From the NCBI GenBank assembly GCA_002686705.1, contig NYYH01000002.1, positions 1 to 45,063 of the forward strand: a stretch of 45,063 nucleotides of DNA. Reading direction: 5' to 3'. A model generated the notes under the pieces. It did not search any database and was not told the DNA's origin. It saw only the letters and a program-made list of their open reading frames with translations. Origin of the DNA: Bacteroidota bacterium. GTDB lineage: Bacteria > Bacteroidota > Bacteroidia > Bacteroidales > F082. A program made the translations under genes and the position numbers. This document shows positions 1 through 9,581 of the stretch, in pieces; the stretch's first letter is position 1, and each line of letters begins with the position of its first letter.

Positions 1-40
1 TCCACTTGGCAAAATCTTGTGTGCCTTTATTTAAAAGGGA

Positions 41-724
41 TTGAAAGAAGTAACTGATAAATTATGGGGTAACTTCAAATTTGGATTTACATTGCCAAAT
101 GTTGACCCAGATCAGTTAATAAGTGTTAGTGGATATGAAATTCAATCGGGGAGCATTTTTACATTAGCTTCCAATGGACTTGAAGATAACCAATCTGCAG
201 CGACAGTTATTGTTTATGATGATTCATACAATATTCTTACACACCCTGGTGTTGGTATTGGTGTTAATACTGAAGAATCTGCTCCATATGTTGCGATTGA
301 TTCCGTTGTGCTTCAAATGGTTTTCTTTGATAATGGATCATTTGCATCTGGAGGTCCAGTTAGTTATGATGATCTTGATATTGGTAATTTTAATCCTTTC
401 ATTATTGTTCGTCAAGATAGAGATGTGGAGGTGCATTTGCTTGATTTTACACCATCTGATCTTGCTGACCAAACAATATATGGAACTTTCGACGATGATA
501 GTGATGCAAGTCAGCAAAGATATTACACAACTTCAAACAATTTACCCTGGGCTATTAATTTGCCAGTTTTGTTTGAATATCCTCAAGAGAAGAAGGAAAT
601 TACTACTGCATATTTAAAATTTGCTGATTGGGCTGAAAGCGGAGGTACTCTTTTTACTGATTGGTATGAGGATCTGAGTGGATATAGAAATGATTCAAAA
701 ATTTATTCACCACCTTCTAAATAA
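41..724 (+). CDS. LruC/DUF4842 domain protein, C-terminal part
   Basis: About 227 residues matching the C-terminal LruC (DUF4842) domain of Bacteroidota surface proteins. Visible signatures are a FGFTLPNVDPDQ stretch near residue 15, VIVYDDSYN near 57, the DFTPSDLAD segment near 135, and INLPVLFEYPQEKKEI followed by YLKFADWAESGG and a DWY motif near the end. The family is normally longer, with an N-terminal signal and other domains, so the true start lies upstream. An in-frame TAA at 32-34 blocks a simple upstream extension, so either the first bases of the window contain an error or the gene is frameshifted there. The TTG at 41 is only the first possible start after that stop and is not believed. 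No T9SS sorting domain follows. Function beyond surface localisation is not known. A hairpin terminator follows. Confidence 0.7.
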   Translation: MKEVTDKLWGNFKFGFTLPNVDPDQLISVSGYEIQSGSIFTLASNGLEDNQSAATVIVYDDSYNILTHPGVGIGVNTEESAPYVAIDSVVLQMVFFDNGSFASGGPVSYDDLDIGNFNPFIIVRQDRDVEVHLLDFTPSDLADQTIYGTFDDDSDASQQRYYTTSNNLPWAINLPVLFEYPQEKKEITTAYLKFADWAESGGTLFTDWYEDLSGYRNDSKIYSPPSK

Positions 725-750
725 ATAGATTTAGTTAAACATTAGGGTAA

Positions 751-777
751 AGTCTCGTAATTTACGGGGCTTTTTTT
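751..777 (+). terminator. Rho-independent terminator after the LruC gene
   Basis: The arm AGTCTCGTAA (751-760) pairs with TTACGGGGCT (762-771) through several G-T wobbles, leaving a short AT loop, and is followed by a run of T to 777. It lies 27 bases past the stop codon of the LruC-domain gene. Confidence 0.6.
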
Positions 778-791
778 ATACAATTAATAGA

Positions 792-827
792 TAAAAAAAA
801 GCCGTCTGGGATTTCCCAAACGGCTTT
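792..827 (-). terminator. Rho-independent terminator after gdhA
   Basis: An inverted repeat of 13 bases with one wobble (798-810 against 815-827, core GCCGTYTGGG) has a four-base loop. On the minus strand it is followed by eight T (plus-strand A at 792-799). It lies 24 bases past the gdhA stop. The T-rich plus side could also make it work in the other direction for the LruC gene. Confidence 0.85.
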
Positions 828-850
828 CTTTTATTATTGTTTGGTGTTTA

Positions 851-2524
<1,674 letters not shown>

Positions 2525-3973
2525 TTAATTCTTCGTTAAACTTTTGTCTTTCATAAAAACATGCACCTCATAGTTATATCCTCCTAATACTATAGTAGGT
2601 TTTTTAGGTTTGAATATTTTAACTGTACTTAGTGATTTTTGCTTTTGTAAGGATGCTAGAGCGACTCTTCCTTCATTAGGGCCAAAATGCGCATCCCAAA
2701 TAATTATACTGCTATCAGGAATTCCCAAAGAAGCTTTCTCTACATTAGGAATACCCCAAGAACATTTAGTTACGTCATATGGATCAATACTTAACTCGTA
2801 AACAACAAATGGATCAAAATAGTATAGCTTATGTTTGATAAGGTTATTGTTTTTGAGAAATGTCGTAGTTTGTTGGATTAGCACCTGATTATCGGACAGT
2901 TTAAAACCACCTCGGTGAGTACCGATTCCGAATGCAATAATCCAAATAATAATTCCATAAGTGATTATTTTACCAATAAACTTGTTCTTTCTATTTAATA
3001 GGTCAATAATTAAATTAAACCCGAGTAAAGCTGTTAAAGCTGCCAATGGTGTAACCGACCCTATAACTCTTATGAGTCCAAGAGAATTACCAACTCCAAG
3101 CCACCATGCAAAAGAATGTGCCGATAAAAAAACAATATAAGAACCAGGAACAAGTAATAGAAAATAGAAAGTATTTGAAAATTTAAATTTATCTTTTTGT
3201 ACCCATTGTATCAATGAAAATATTAAACCAATAATAAACAAGACACCCAAAAGATATCCCAATATTCCTCTTGTATCATTAATAAAACGAAAAAGTGAAC
3301 CACTTCCGTAAATGTCTATAGCATCTCCCGAGTAAGGCATTTTTGTAATAAGCCACCAAAAATCGTCATAGTAAGAATAACCTGCCAGGCTAATTATTAA
3401 AAATCCACTCAAAAGTAATGGAATTGCAAGAATTTTTTTTCTGAAGAAGTAAGCTAAAATAAATAATGGTAGTAACACTATACCTTCTGTGCGAATTAAT
3501 GGTAAGAAGGATAATATTATTGCCGAAAGATAGTACTTCTTTTTGAAGAAGACCAGTATTGATAATGCAAGAAAAAAACTGAAACTCACCTCAGTTAAAG
3601 GCGTAAATATTAAAATGAAATAAATTGGTGTGAACAATACAAAAAATATACTAATGGTACTATTCTTGAATTTTAATATTTGTGCGATCTGCCATATTAC
3701 AATGGCAGTTCCAAAACCTAACAACAGATTATAAATTCGAGCCCCGTTAATGCCGATTTGTGCAAACGGTGAAATTAGAATAGTGAATATTGGTTTACCC
3801 CAGTGATCAAATAGTAGTTTGGGGTACTTCCAACCCCAATGTGCCATACTGTAGTGCTGGATCGAATCACCTCCTCCAAAACTGTTTTGGGTAGTAAGTA
3901 TAAGAATAATCCCTGCAAAAAAACTAAGCGCTAAGAAAGCATAGATTGTAAACTTATTATTTTGAACTTTCAT
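2525..3973 (-). CDS. Multi-pass membrane protein, GT-C-like glycosyltransferase
   Basis: Hydrophobic 482-residue protein with a first membrane segment at about residues 10-28 and roughly ten more. After the first segment comes a short loop GGDSIQHYSMAHWGW and then a conserved HWGKPIF, the arrangement of lipid-linked-sugar-dependent GT-C enzymes (PMT/ArnT-like, family 39 style), in which an acidic residue in the first outer loop is catalytic. A soluble tail of about 100 residues follows the last helix. It lies 33 bases downstream of a polyprenyl-phosphate GT2 on the same strand, so the pair probably forms an operon: the GT2 would charge a polyprenyl phosphate and this protein would transfer the sugar outside the membrane. 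The acceptor (protein or glycan) is unknown. The GT-C assignment is from topology and motif, not from close family recognition. Confidence 0.65.
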   Translation of the reverse strand: MKVQNNKFTIYAFLALSFFAGIILILTTQNSFGGGDSIQHYSMAHWGWKYPKLLFDHWGKPIFTILISPFAQIGINGARIYNLLLGFGTAIVIWQIAQILKFKNSTISIFFVLFTPIYFILIFTPLTEVSFSFFLALSILVFFKKKYYLSAIILSFLPLIRTEGIVLLPLFILAYFFRKKILAIPLLLSGFLIISLAGYSYYDDFWWLITKMPYSGDAIDIYGSGSLFRFINDTRGILGYLLGVLFIIGLIFSLIQWVQKDKFKFSNTFYFLLLVPGSYIVFLSAHSFAWWLGVGNSLGLIRVIGSVTPLAALTALLGFNLIIDLLNRKNKFIGKIITYGIIIWIIAFGIGTHRGGFKLSDNQVLIQQTTTFLKNNNLIKHKLYYFDPFVVYELSIDPYDVTKCSWGIPNVEKASLGIPDSSIIIWDAHFGPNEGRVALASLQKQKSLSTVKIFKPKKPTIVLGGYNYEVHVFMKDKSLTKN

Positions 3974-4006
3974 AAACTTATAAAGGAGTTGTAAGTTTAA
4001 TTCATG

Positions 4007-4726
4007 TTATCTGGATAACAAATTATATTTAAGGACGCAATAAATTGCCCTTAGCCCATCTTCCCAACCAATCTTCTTGCCATCGGTATAAGTACGTCCA
4101 TAATATGAAATACCTACTTCATAAATACGAATATTGGGTACCCTTGAAATTTTTGCTGTTACTTCTGGTTCAAAACCAAAACGTTGCTCTTTGAGAGGTA
4201 TTGATTTAAGGATATCTGCCCTGAAAAGTTTATAGCAAGTTTCCATATCTGTAAGGTTCAGATTTGTAAACATGTTTGATAAAAACGTAAGGAATTTGTT
4301 ACCTAAGGAATGCCAAAAGAAGAGTATCCTATGAGGATTACCACCCATAAATCTTGAACCATAAACAACATCTGCAAAGTCATCTAACACTGGTTTGAGT
4401 AATTTGTTGTATTCATTAGGATCATATTCCAGATCGGCGTCCTGTATAATAATAAAATCACCCGTAGACTCCTTGATGCCGCGATGAATAGCAGCTCCTT
4501 TCCCCATATTTGTGGGTTGCTCAAATAGTTTGATGGATATATCTTTGTGATTAGCAATATATTCCTTAATAACTGATATAGAGCTATCGGTTGAGCAGTC
4601 ATCAACTATCAATAATTCCTTCTCCACTTTATCTTTTAGTTTTACGTCCAATACTTTGTCAAGTATTTGTAGGATTGTATTCGCTTCATTGAAGGCAGGA
4701 ATTAGGATTGATAGTTTTTTGGGCAT
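4007..4726 (-). CDS. Family 2 glycosyltransferase, dolichyl/polyprenyl-phosphate sugar synthase type
   Basis: Soluble GT-A fold of 239 residues. [12 protein letters not shown] opens the nucleotide-binding domain, VDDCSTD lies at about residue 41, the metal-binding QDADLEYDP at 95-103, and GSRFMGG then ETCYKLFR follow, all typical of DPM1-like enzymes that move a hexose from a nucleotide sugar to a polyprenyl phosphate at the inner membrane face. No C-terminal membrane helices, as in the short DPM1 class. The gene starts at an ATG without Shine-Dalgarno and is followed after 33 bases by the membrane GT-C-like protein, its likely partner. The specific sugar cannot be read from sequence. Confidence 0.88.
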   Translation of the reverse strand: MPKKLSILIPAFNEANTILQILDKVLDVKLKDKVEKELLIVDDCSTDSSISVIKEYIANHKDISIKLFEQPTNMGKGAAIHRGIKESTGDFIIIQDADLEYDPNEYNKLLKPVLDDFADVVYGSRFMGGNPHRILFFWHSLGNKFLTFLSNMFTNLNLTDMETCYKLFRADILKSIPLKEQRFGFEPEVTAKISRVPNIRIYEVGISYYGRTYTDGKKIGWEDGLRAIYCVLKYNLLSR

Positions 4727-5091
4727 TTGTTAAATTTTGTGTTCGGCGAAAATATATATATAATTAGTTTAATTCTAAATTTATTTTGTTGCGCTAAAAT
4801 TAATCAGGAAATAGATATGTTTTGCAAATGTATTAAATTCAATTAATGTTAATAAATACAAATATTTGATAAATTTGGACGGTTCGAGAAGCTAATTAGA
4901 AATATATTACTCATTTATTTATCATTAAGCCTCACAGATCATCTTCTTTCTACTGAAAATATTTTTTCATATATTTAGCAATAACCAATGCTCATCCAAT
5001 ATACGTATATTTGTTTTTCGGTTTCATTACGTATCTAACTGAGGAATCTTCTTCACTATTGTCCTGACGATGAATTCAAATCATAAATAGT
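4727..5091. other. Divergent intergenic region
   Basis: AT-rich stretch between the minus-strand GT2 and the plus-strand T9SS protein. It contains a TA repeat near 4752-4762 and a -7-like TATATTTG at 5006-5013. No further ORF or structured RNA was seen. Confidence 0.4.
5006..5013 (+). promoter_or_regulatory. Candidate Bacteroidota -7 box
   Basis: TATATTTG is an exact match to the TAnnTTTG box of the Bacteroidota primary sigma factor. It lies 78 bases before the ATG of the T9SS propeller-like gene. No clear TTG -33 element is seen at the usual spacing, so this rests on one box. Confidence 0.35.
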
Positions 5092-6555
5092 ATGAAAACA
5101 ATATTTATTCTTTTGTTTTCTGTGCTTTTTTTCTGCAAATTTAGTTTTACACAAACCAACCCTGGCTTGTCATTTGGAGGTACTAATAACGATTGTGGAT
5201 ATTCATTATGCCTGACAAATGATCAAGGATATTTGTTGGCCGGAACTACTCGTAGTTATGGTAAGGGAAGTGAAGATTTATATCTGATAAAACTTAATGA
5301 ATTTGGACATCTTAATTGGTCGGAAACTTATGGAGGCAGCCATCAGGATTTTGTACGTTCAATTATTCCATCTGATGATGCTTATATCCTTATTGGTGAC
5401 CAATGGATTGATTTTAGTAAACGCACTGATATTAAAATGATTAAAATTAATAGTGTTGGTGAGCGCATCTGGGAAATTTCATTTGGCACTAATAATGATG
5501 AAAAGGGTTTTAAAGTATTGGAAACTTCTTACGGAAATCTGATAATACTTGGATATAGCCGCGGATTTGATGATCCCGGTGACATCTTTATTATAAAAAC
5601 AGATGCTGAAGGAAACCAACTTTGGCAAAACCACTATGGGTATGAAATGGATGATTATGGTTTGGACATTGTTGAAAATGATGACGGAAGTTTAATGATT
5701 TTCGGAACTAAAAATGGATTTTTTAATGATGTACATGTTAATTTTCGAGTACCTGATGCCGACATGTTTCTACTTAAAATAGATGAAAATGGTAATGAAC
5801 TTTGGCGTCAGGAATATGGTGCAGAGGGTCACGATTTTGGATATGCCTTAAATAAATCAGTTTCAGGTGGTTATTTCCTATTTGGATCAACTCAAAGTTA
5901 TGGCGCAGGCAGCTTTGATATGTGTCTTATTAAAATAGATGAAAATGGCTCATTAATATGGCAAAAAACTTATGGAGGTGAACATTACGAATATGGATTA
6001 TCCATTGACAATAATGAGAGCGGTGATTTATTCCTTCTCGGTTGCACTAAAAGCTTTGGTGAAAACGGAAGTGTAGACTATTACCTTATCAAGACAGATT
6101 CACTCGGTAATCCTATTTGGGAACTCACTATAGGTGGGGATATGGCAGATAATGGCAATAAAGTACTTGCAACTATTGAAGGCGGTTGTGTTGTTATTGG
6201 TAGTTCAGAGAGTTTTGGTTCCGGTGGTTCAGATATGCTTGTTGCAAAAGTGAATCAATATGGAATGATTGAAAACCTGTATGATGATATTAATTCCAAA
6301 TATAGTAACCAGTTGGTAATTGCACCAAACCCCATTCATCAAACAGGACGGATAATATTAGATGACAATAATCCCAGTACTTCCAAAGTGCTTGAACTTA
6401 CTTCCGCTAATGGTGTTTTTGTTAAACAATACATTTTAACATTACCAAATTTCACATTTGATGTTTCAGGTTTACCTGCTGGTATTTATGTGTACAAATT
6501 ATCAGATACTAACAAAACTACTAATGAATATAGAGGTAAACTAATAGTTTATTAA
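5092..6555 (+). CDS. T9SS-secreted repeat protein, seven-bladed propeller-like
   Basis: 487 residues. A signal peptide (about 1-20, ending near FTQT) is followed by seven repeats of about 50-60 residues, each with a (Y/F/I)G-x-x-x-x-(D/E)-x-G type turn (near residues 29, 80, 131, 182, 241, 294 and 347), an internal LLLG/GTT-SYG strand and an LIK-D-x-G-x-x-x-W segment. Seven such repeats suggest a beta-propeller. A type A T9SS sorting domain covers about 407-487, starting near IAPNP and ending GIYVYKLS...GKLIVY, so the protein should cross the outer membrane through the Por system and be anchored or released. It probably has a structural, adhesive or binding role; no catalytic motif is visible. 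Convergent with the SASA-type esterase gene. Confidence 0.8.
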   Translation: MKTIFILLFSVLFFCKFSFTQTNPGLSFGGTNNDCGYSLCLTNDQGYLLAGTTRSYGKGSEDLYLIKLNEFGHLNWSETYGGSHQDFVRSIIPSDDAYILIGDQWIDFSKRTDIKMIKINSVGERIWEISFGTNNDEKGFKVLETSYGNLIILGYSRGFDDPGDIFIIKTDAEGNQLWQNHYGYEMDDYGLDIVENDDGSLMIFGTKNGFFNDVHVNFRVPDADMFLLKIDENGNELWRQEYGAEGHDFGYALNKSVSGGYFLFGSTQSYGAGSFDMCLIKIDENGSLIWQKTYGGEHYEYGLSIDNNESGDLFLLGCTKSFGENGSVDYYLIKTDSLGNPIWELTIGGDMADNGNKVLATIEGGCVVIGSSESFGSGGSDMLVAKVNQYGMIENLYDDINSKYSNQLVIAPNPIHQTGRIILDDNNPSTSKVLELTSANGVFVKQYILTLPNFTFDVSGLPAGIYVYKLSDTNKTTNEYRGKLIVY

Positions 6556-6609
6556 ACAAATCGAGTGAACCCTAGGTTTGATACTGTTTTTAGTTGTGGG
6601 AAAATCGTG

Positions 6610-8280
6610 TTACTGCTTTACGATTCTTTTCATGTAAATACTACCATTCTCACTTTCAACTATTAATAAATAAATTCCATTAGTTTCAGGTAGACTAATT
6701 TCCACTTTATTTGTATTAAATCGCCTAGCTAATACCTCTCTGCCTGAGAAATCTATTAAAGTAATTGTTGCTATGCTAATATTAACTTGTAATTCTATAT
6801 GTAATAGTCCATCCGTTGGGTTTGGGTATACTTTTATTACATCTTTTAATACGCTATCTGCACCACCTGAATTGTCTACTATTGGATACTGATAAAAACA
6901 AAGCAATTCTAAACCCAACTGATTGGTGATAAAATTACCAAGCGTTGTATCTTGAGCCAAATATGATATTGTTGCTCCGTTTCCAGGATTGTTTGAAAGT
7001 GTAAAAATAATTTTATTGGAAGATGCTTCTATATTAGTTATTGTAGATGATTCAACATTTGTAAGCTCAAAATCTTCAGCGATAGTCTGAATTGATAATT
7101 CGTCAGCATCGGTTTCGACAATTAAAGTGGTGTCATTTATTAGATTAGCAGAAACAATCATTGGGGGATCAATTTCATTTGAAGTTGTTATGCCATAGAA
7201 GTTGCGTAGCACCAATGGGAAGATTCTTTTTGCAAAGCTTTCATATCCATTAATAAAGGGGAAATGACAATCATCCTCATAATGGATTAGTGCCGCTGTA
7301 GACATAATAGAAATATCTTGATTTTCAAAAGCTAGCTGACGTTGTGCTTCTTTAATTTTATGCAAGAAACCTCCACACCCATTTTTAGTTTGAAAAATGT
7401 AATATTTTTCAAGAGATGGATAATCTCTTAACCAGTCGCTTTTAAGCGATAAAAAGTAATTTTTGTATTCAAGAGTAGAAGTATTTGAGTAATTTTCACC
7501 ATCCCATGTTCCTTGTGACCAAAATACAGCTCTAACGAAATCTTTTAGACCTGTTTTATTTAGTCGGTAATATTGTCTTCCATAATTAGATTCCTGTGAA
7601 GTTTGATAATCAGATGGCGCTTGAAAAAAGGCAATATCCTTGCCACCGTGACCGCTATTAAAAATGGCAATAGGTATGTTTAACGAATCAATAAGCATAC
7701 GTGCTAATTTTAACCCCCATTGGCCTGTATTGCCATTTGTGTTTCTGTTTCCATCACCTTCTCCAATATACCAGTTATCATTGTTTAAGAGAGTATCTTT
7801 GAAATGTGTACTATTTGCATATACTCGTATAAATTCATTTTGATTACTGTTGGCACTTCCAGAAAGCATTCTGGCTTCTGCATTTGACTGACCTTGTATA
7901 ATGTAAGCATCGCCAGCAACAATAGAATCAACTTGTTTTTGAAGGGTTGCAATAGACCCTGATTTGCCATAGATCTTTAATGAATAATTGACTAATTCGG
8001 CAACAATGGAAATATTAAAATTAAATGAAGCAATATGAGAAGAGTAACTTAAGAACTGAGAAGTTTTTTGATGCAGTATGTTATTTCTAAAGACTTCAAT
8101 CAGGATTGAGTCATAGGATATGTTTGAATTATCAACTTCTCCGTCAATAGCAATATTTCCCAAATTAGTAATTGGATCTCTACCAATTAATTGTTTATCT
8201 AATGGAATAGAAATAAATGTAACTTGGCTGATCGATGAAGTACCTATTAGTATTAATATTACTATTAAGGTGTACCTCAT
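6610..8280 (-). CDS. Sialate O-acetylesterase-like (SASA/SGNH) secreted esterase with T9SS tail
   Basis: 556 residues with an N-terminal signal (about 1-19). The region of about 120-365 resembles the SASA family (PF03629, CE6-like carbohydrate esterases): GDAYIIQGQSNAEA holds the nucleophile Ser132 in GQSN, the loop NSGHGGKDI is the second block, and EDDCHFP carries the Asp336-x-x-His339 pair expected at the end of the SGNH domain. Residues of about 370-465 form an Ig-like linker. A type A T9SS sorting domain (VYPNPTDG from about 484) ends the protein. It would remove O-acetyl groups from extracellular glycans. It starts 5 bases after the metallophosphoesterase gene, so the two are co-transcribed. 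Substrate unknown. Confidence 0.75.
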   Translation of the reverse strand: MRYTLIVILILIGTSSISQVTFISIPLDKQLIGRDPITNLGNIAIDGEVDNSNISYDSILIEVFRNNILHQKTSQFLSYSSHIASFNFNISIVAELVNYSLKIYGKSGSIATLQKQVDSIVAGDAYIIQGQSNAEARMLSGSANSNQNEFIRVYANSTHFKDTLLNNDNWYIGEGDGNRNTNGNTGQWGLKLARMLIDSLNIPIAIFNSGHGGKDIAFFQAPSDYQTSQESNYGRQYYRLNKTGLKDFVRAVFWSQGTWDGENYSNTSTLEYKNYFLSLKSDWLRDYPSLEKYYIFQTKNGCGGFLHKIKEAQRQLAFENQDISIMSTAALIHYEDDCHFPFINGYESFAKRIFPLVLRNFYGITTSNEIDPPMIVSANLINDTTLIVETDADELSIQTIAEDFELTNVESSTITNIEASSNKIIFTLSNNPGNGATISYLAQDTTLGNFITNQLGLELLCFYQYPIVDNSGGADSVLKDVIKVYPNPTDGLLHIELQVNISIATITLIDFSGREVLARRFNTNKVEISLPETNGIYLLIVESENGSIYMKRIVKQ

Positions 8281-8285
8281 ATTTT

Positions 8286-9179
8286 TTATTTTAATTCTTG
8301 CTGTCTATTTTGAACCGACAGTAATGAATCCAAATTATGAAAATCATATTCTAATTGTTTAGTTACAGAATCATAATTGAAGATTAATATTAGATCGTCA
8401 GGATTATTTTGGTCTAATCCGCAACCTAAGAAATGTATGCCATCTTCAGAATCCATTTGAAACTTTTTAGGACCAGATCCCATATCGCCAAGTACACATA
8501 TCACATCAATACCTCTTTGATATACTTCAAGGAGTTTAGGATAAATTATGGTAACAAAGTTTGTGTTCGCAGAATCACAATTGGCATTCCAATATCTCAA
8601 GTCACTTTGAGAATATGTAAAGGGATTTGGTAAATTCGGAATATCTCTCCATAAATTGTGGTGCATCAGTAATATTAAATAGCTTGACTGCTGAATAGTA
8701 TCACATACTGAGCTTATAATATCATATTGATCAACTATCATTTCACACTTTGTAGGAACCAAATTTGTGTTCATTACAATCCTGGTTATGCCAAATGAAC
8801 TATATGCATAATATGTTTTCCTTCCTGTAAATTCTTCATACCATTCCCAATTCCCGTTTCGGGCATCATGATTGCCAAGTGCCCAATGTGTATCAGGATT
8901 ACCAAGATCAAATATGCTATCAACATATTGAATGGTGGAATACTCTAACATGGCTTCTGAACATACATCCCCGCCTAACCAAACACCAGTATATAAGTTT
9001 TTATCGAGTTGTTCCAAACGATAGTCAGTTTTACTGCCATTAGAACCTGATTGCCAGGCATGTCCGGAAAATAAGAAACTTATTTTATTATTTGACTCAC
9101 TAAATTTTGCTTGTGGATTTGTTTGGGAAATAACTAAATTAACAATTAGTATAAATAATATTGATATTAAAAATTTCAT
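8286..9179 (-). CDS. Secreted calcineurin-like metallophosphoesterase
   Basis: 297 residues from the ATG at 9179, which gives a clean signal peptide (MKFLISILFILIVNLVIS). A TTG six codons upstream would also keep the frame open, but the promoter box at 9195-9202 overlaps it, so the ATG is preferred. Metal-site blocks present are GGD (69-71), GNHDAR (from 102), MHHN (172-175) and a late GDMGSGP. The first block, normally D-x-H, reads SGH (38-40), so the usual first metal aspartate is replaced by serine; the enzyme may bind metal differently. The short protein has no T9SS domain and could be periplasmic. It is the first gene of a two-gene unit with the SASA-type esterase; together they may strip phosphate and acetyl groups from an exported polymer (inference). 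Confidence 0.75.
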   Translation of the reverse strand: MKFLISILFILIVNLVISQTNPQAKFSESNNKISFLFSGHAWQSGSNGSKTDYRLEQLDKNLYTGVWLGGDVCSEAMLEYSTIQYVDSIFDLGNPDTHWALGNHDARNGNWEWYEEFTGRKTYYAYSSFGITRIVMNTNLVPTKCEMIVDQYDIISSVCDTIQQSSYLILLMHHNLWRDIPNLPNPFTYSQSDLRYWNANCDSANTNFVTIIYPKLLEVYQRGIDVICVLGDMGSGPKKFQMDSEDGIHFLGCGLDQNNPDDLILIFNYDSVTKQLEYDFHNLDSLLSVQNRQQELK

Positions 9180-9194
9180 TAATGGTAGGCCAAT

Positions 9195-9226
9195 CAAATG
9201 TAATTCAGTTTTAAATTAAATTCCAA
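9195..9226 (-). promoter_or_regulatory. Promoter of the metallophosphoesterase-esterase operon
   Basis: On the minus strand a TTG (9226-9224) is followed after 21 bases by an exact TACATTTG (9202-9195), the Bacteroidota -33/-7 arrangement. Transcription would begin near 9188, giving a leader of about 8 bases before the ATG at 9179. This supports that start over the upstream TTG. Confidence 0.5.
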
Positions 9227-9243
9227 TGTACTCTAGGTACGTT

Positions 9244-9391
9244 CTAGTTACAAGATCCTGTCTTTGCAAGATGGGCTAAATTTACAATAAATACTCTTTT
9301 ATTAGTCATCCTTTCCAATATATATCTGGAACTAATAAATGTATTATCCAACTTGTAGTTTTTGATTGTTTTGTTTTCATCCATTAGAAAA
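9244..9391 (+). pseudogene. Decayed copy of the promoter and 5' end of the CotH lipoprotein gene
   Basis: This stretch aligns, with one single-base gap, to 11992-12141, which carries the promoter and first codons of the CotH lipoprotein gene at 12053. The longest shared block is AATAAATACTCTTTTA-like (11 to 14 identical bases); overall identity by eye is roughly 70 percent. Read in the matching frame from 9305 it gives VILSNIYLELINVLSNL, a stop, then FLIVLFSS, against MIISNKYLKLTNILTGL C FLMVLSSC of the intact gene. The codon for the Cys before the lipobox has become TAG at 9356-9358. Similarity stops about 30 bases later. Best read as the relic of a tandem paralogue. Confidence 0.6.
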
Positions 9392-9453
9392 CTTACCCGT
9401 GAAAAGCGATTGATGGAATTGTTGTTAGATTCAGAATTTAGTGTTTAGGTTAA

Positions 9454-9463
9454 CAAACGTTTG
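9454..9463. promoter_or_regulatory. CAAACGTTTG palindrome, LacI-type operator candidate
   Basis: A perfect 10-base palindrome with flanks aCAAACGTTTGc, the shape of LacI/GalR-family operators. It lies 118 bases upstream of the T9SS CotH gene, in a 400-base region with no gene. A second weaker inverted repeat, ACTCA/TGAGT, lies at 9481-9496. No LacI regulator is present in the window. Confidence 0.25.
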
Positions 9464-9581
9464 CATCAAAGTGCCAACTAACTCATGCTAGTGAGTCAAT
9501 TAACGGCAGTTCAATAGTAACCAATATTAAAGTTTCCCTTATGTTATTAATTATCTTTACAACCTAAAATCCAAGTTAGTA

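Noticed and set aside
174..617. A 147-codon plus-strand frame inside the LruC-domain gene
   Set aside because: Out-of-frame shadow; the translation is a Leu/Ile/Met-rich low-complexity string caused by AT-rich codons, while the other frame matches LruC.
4745..4765. TA repeat near the GT2 start as a phase-variable tract
   Set aside because: Only a few TA units in an AT-rich region, outside any coding frame; nothing suggests slippage control.
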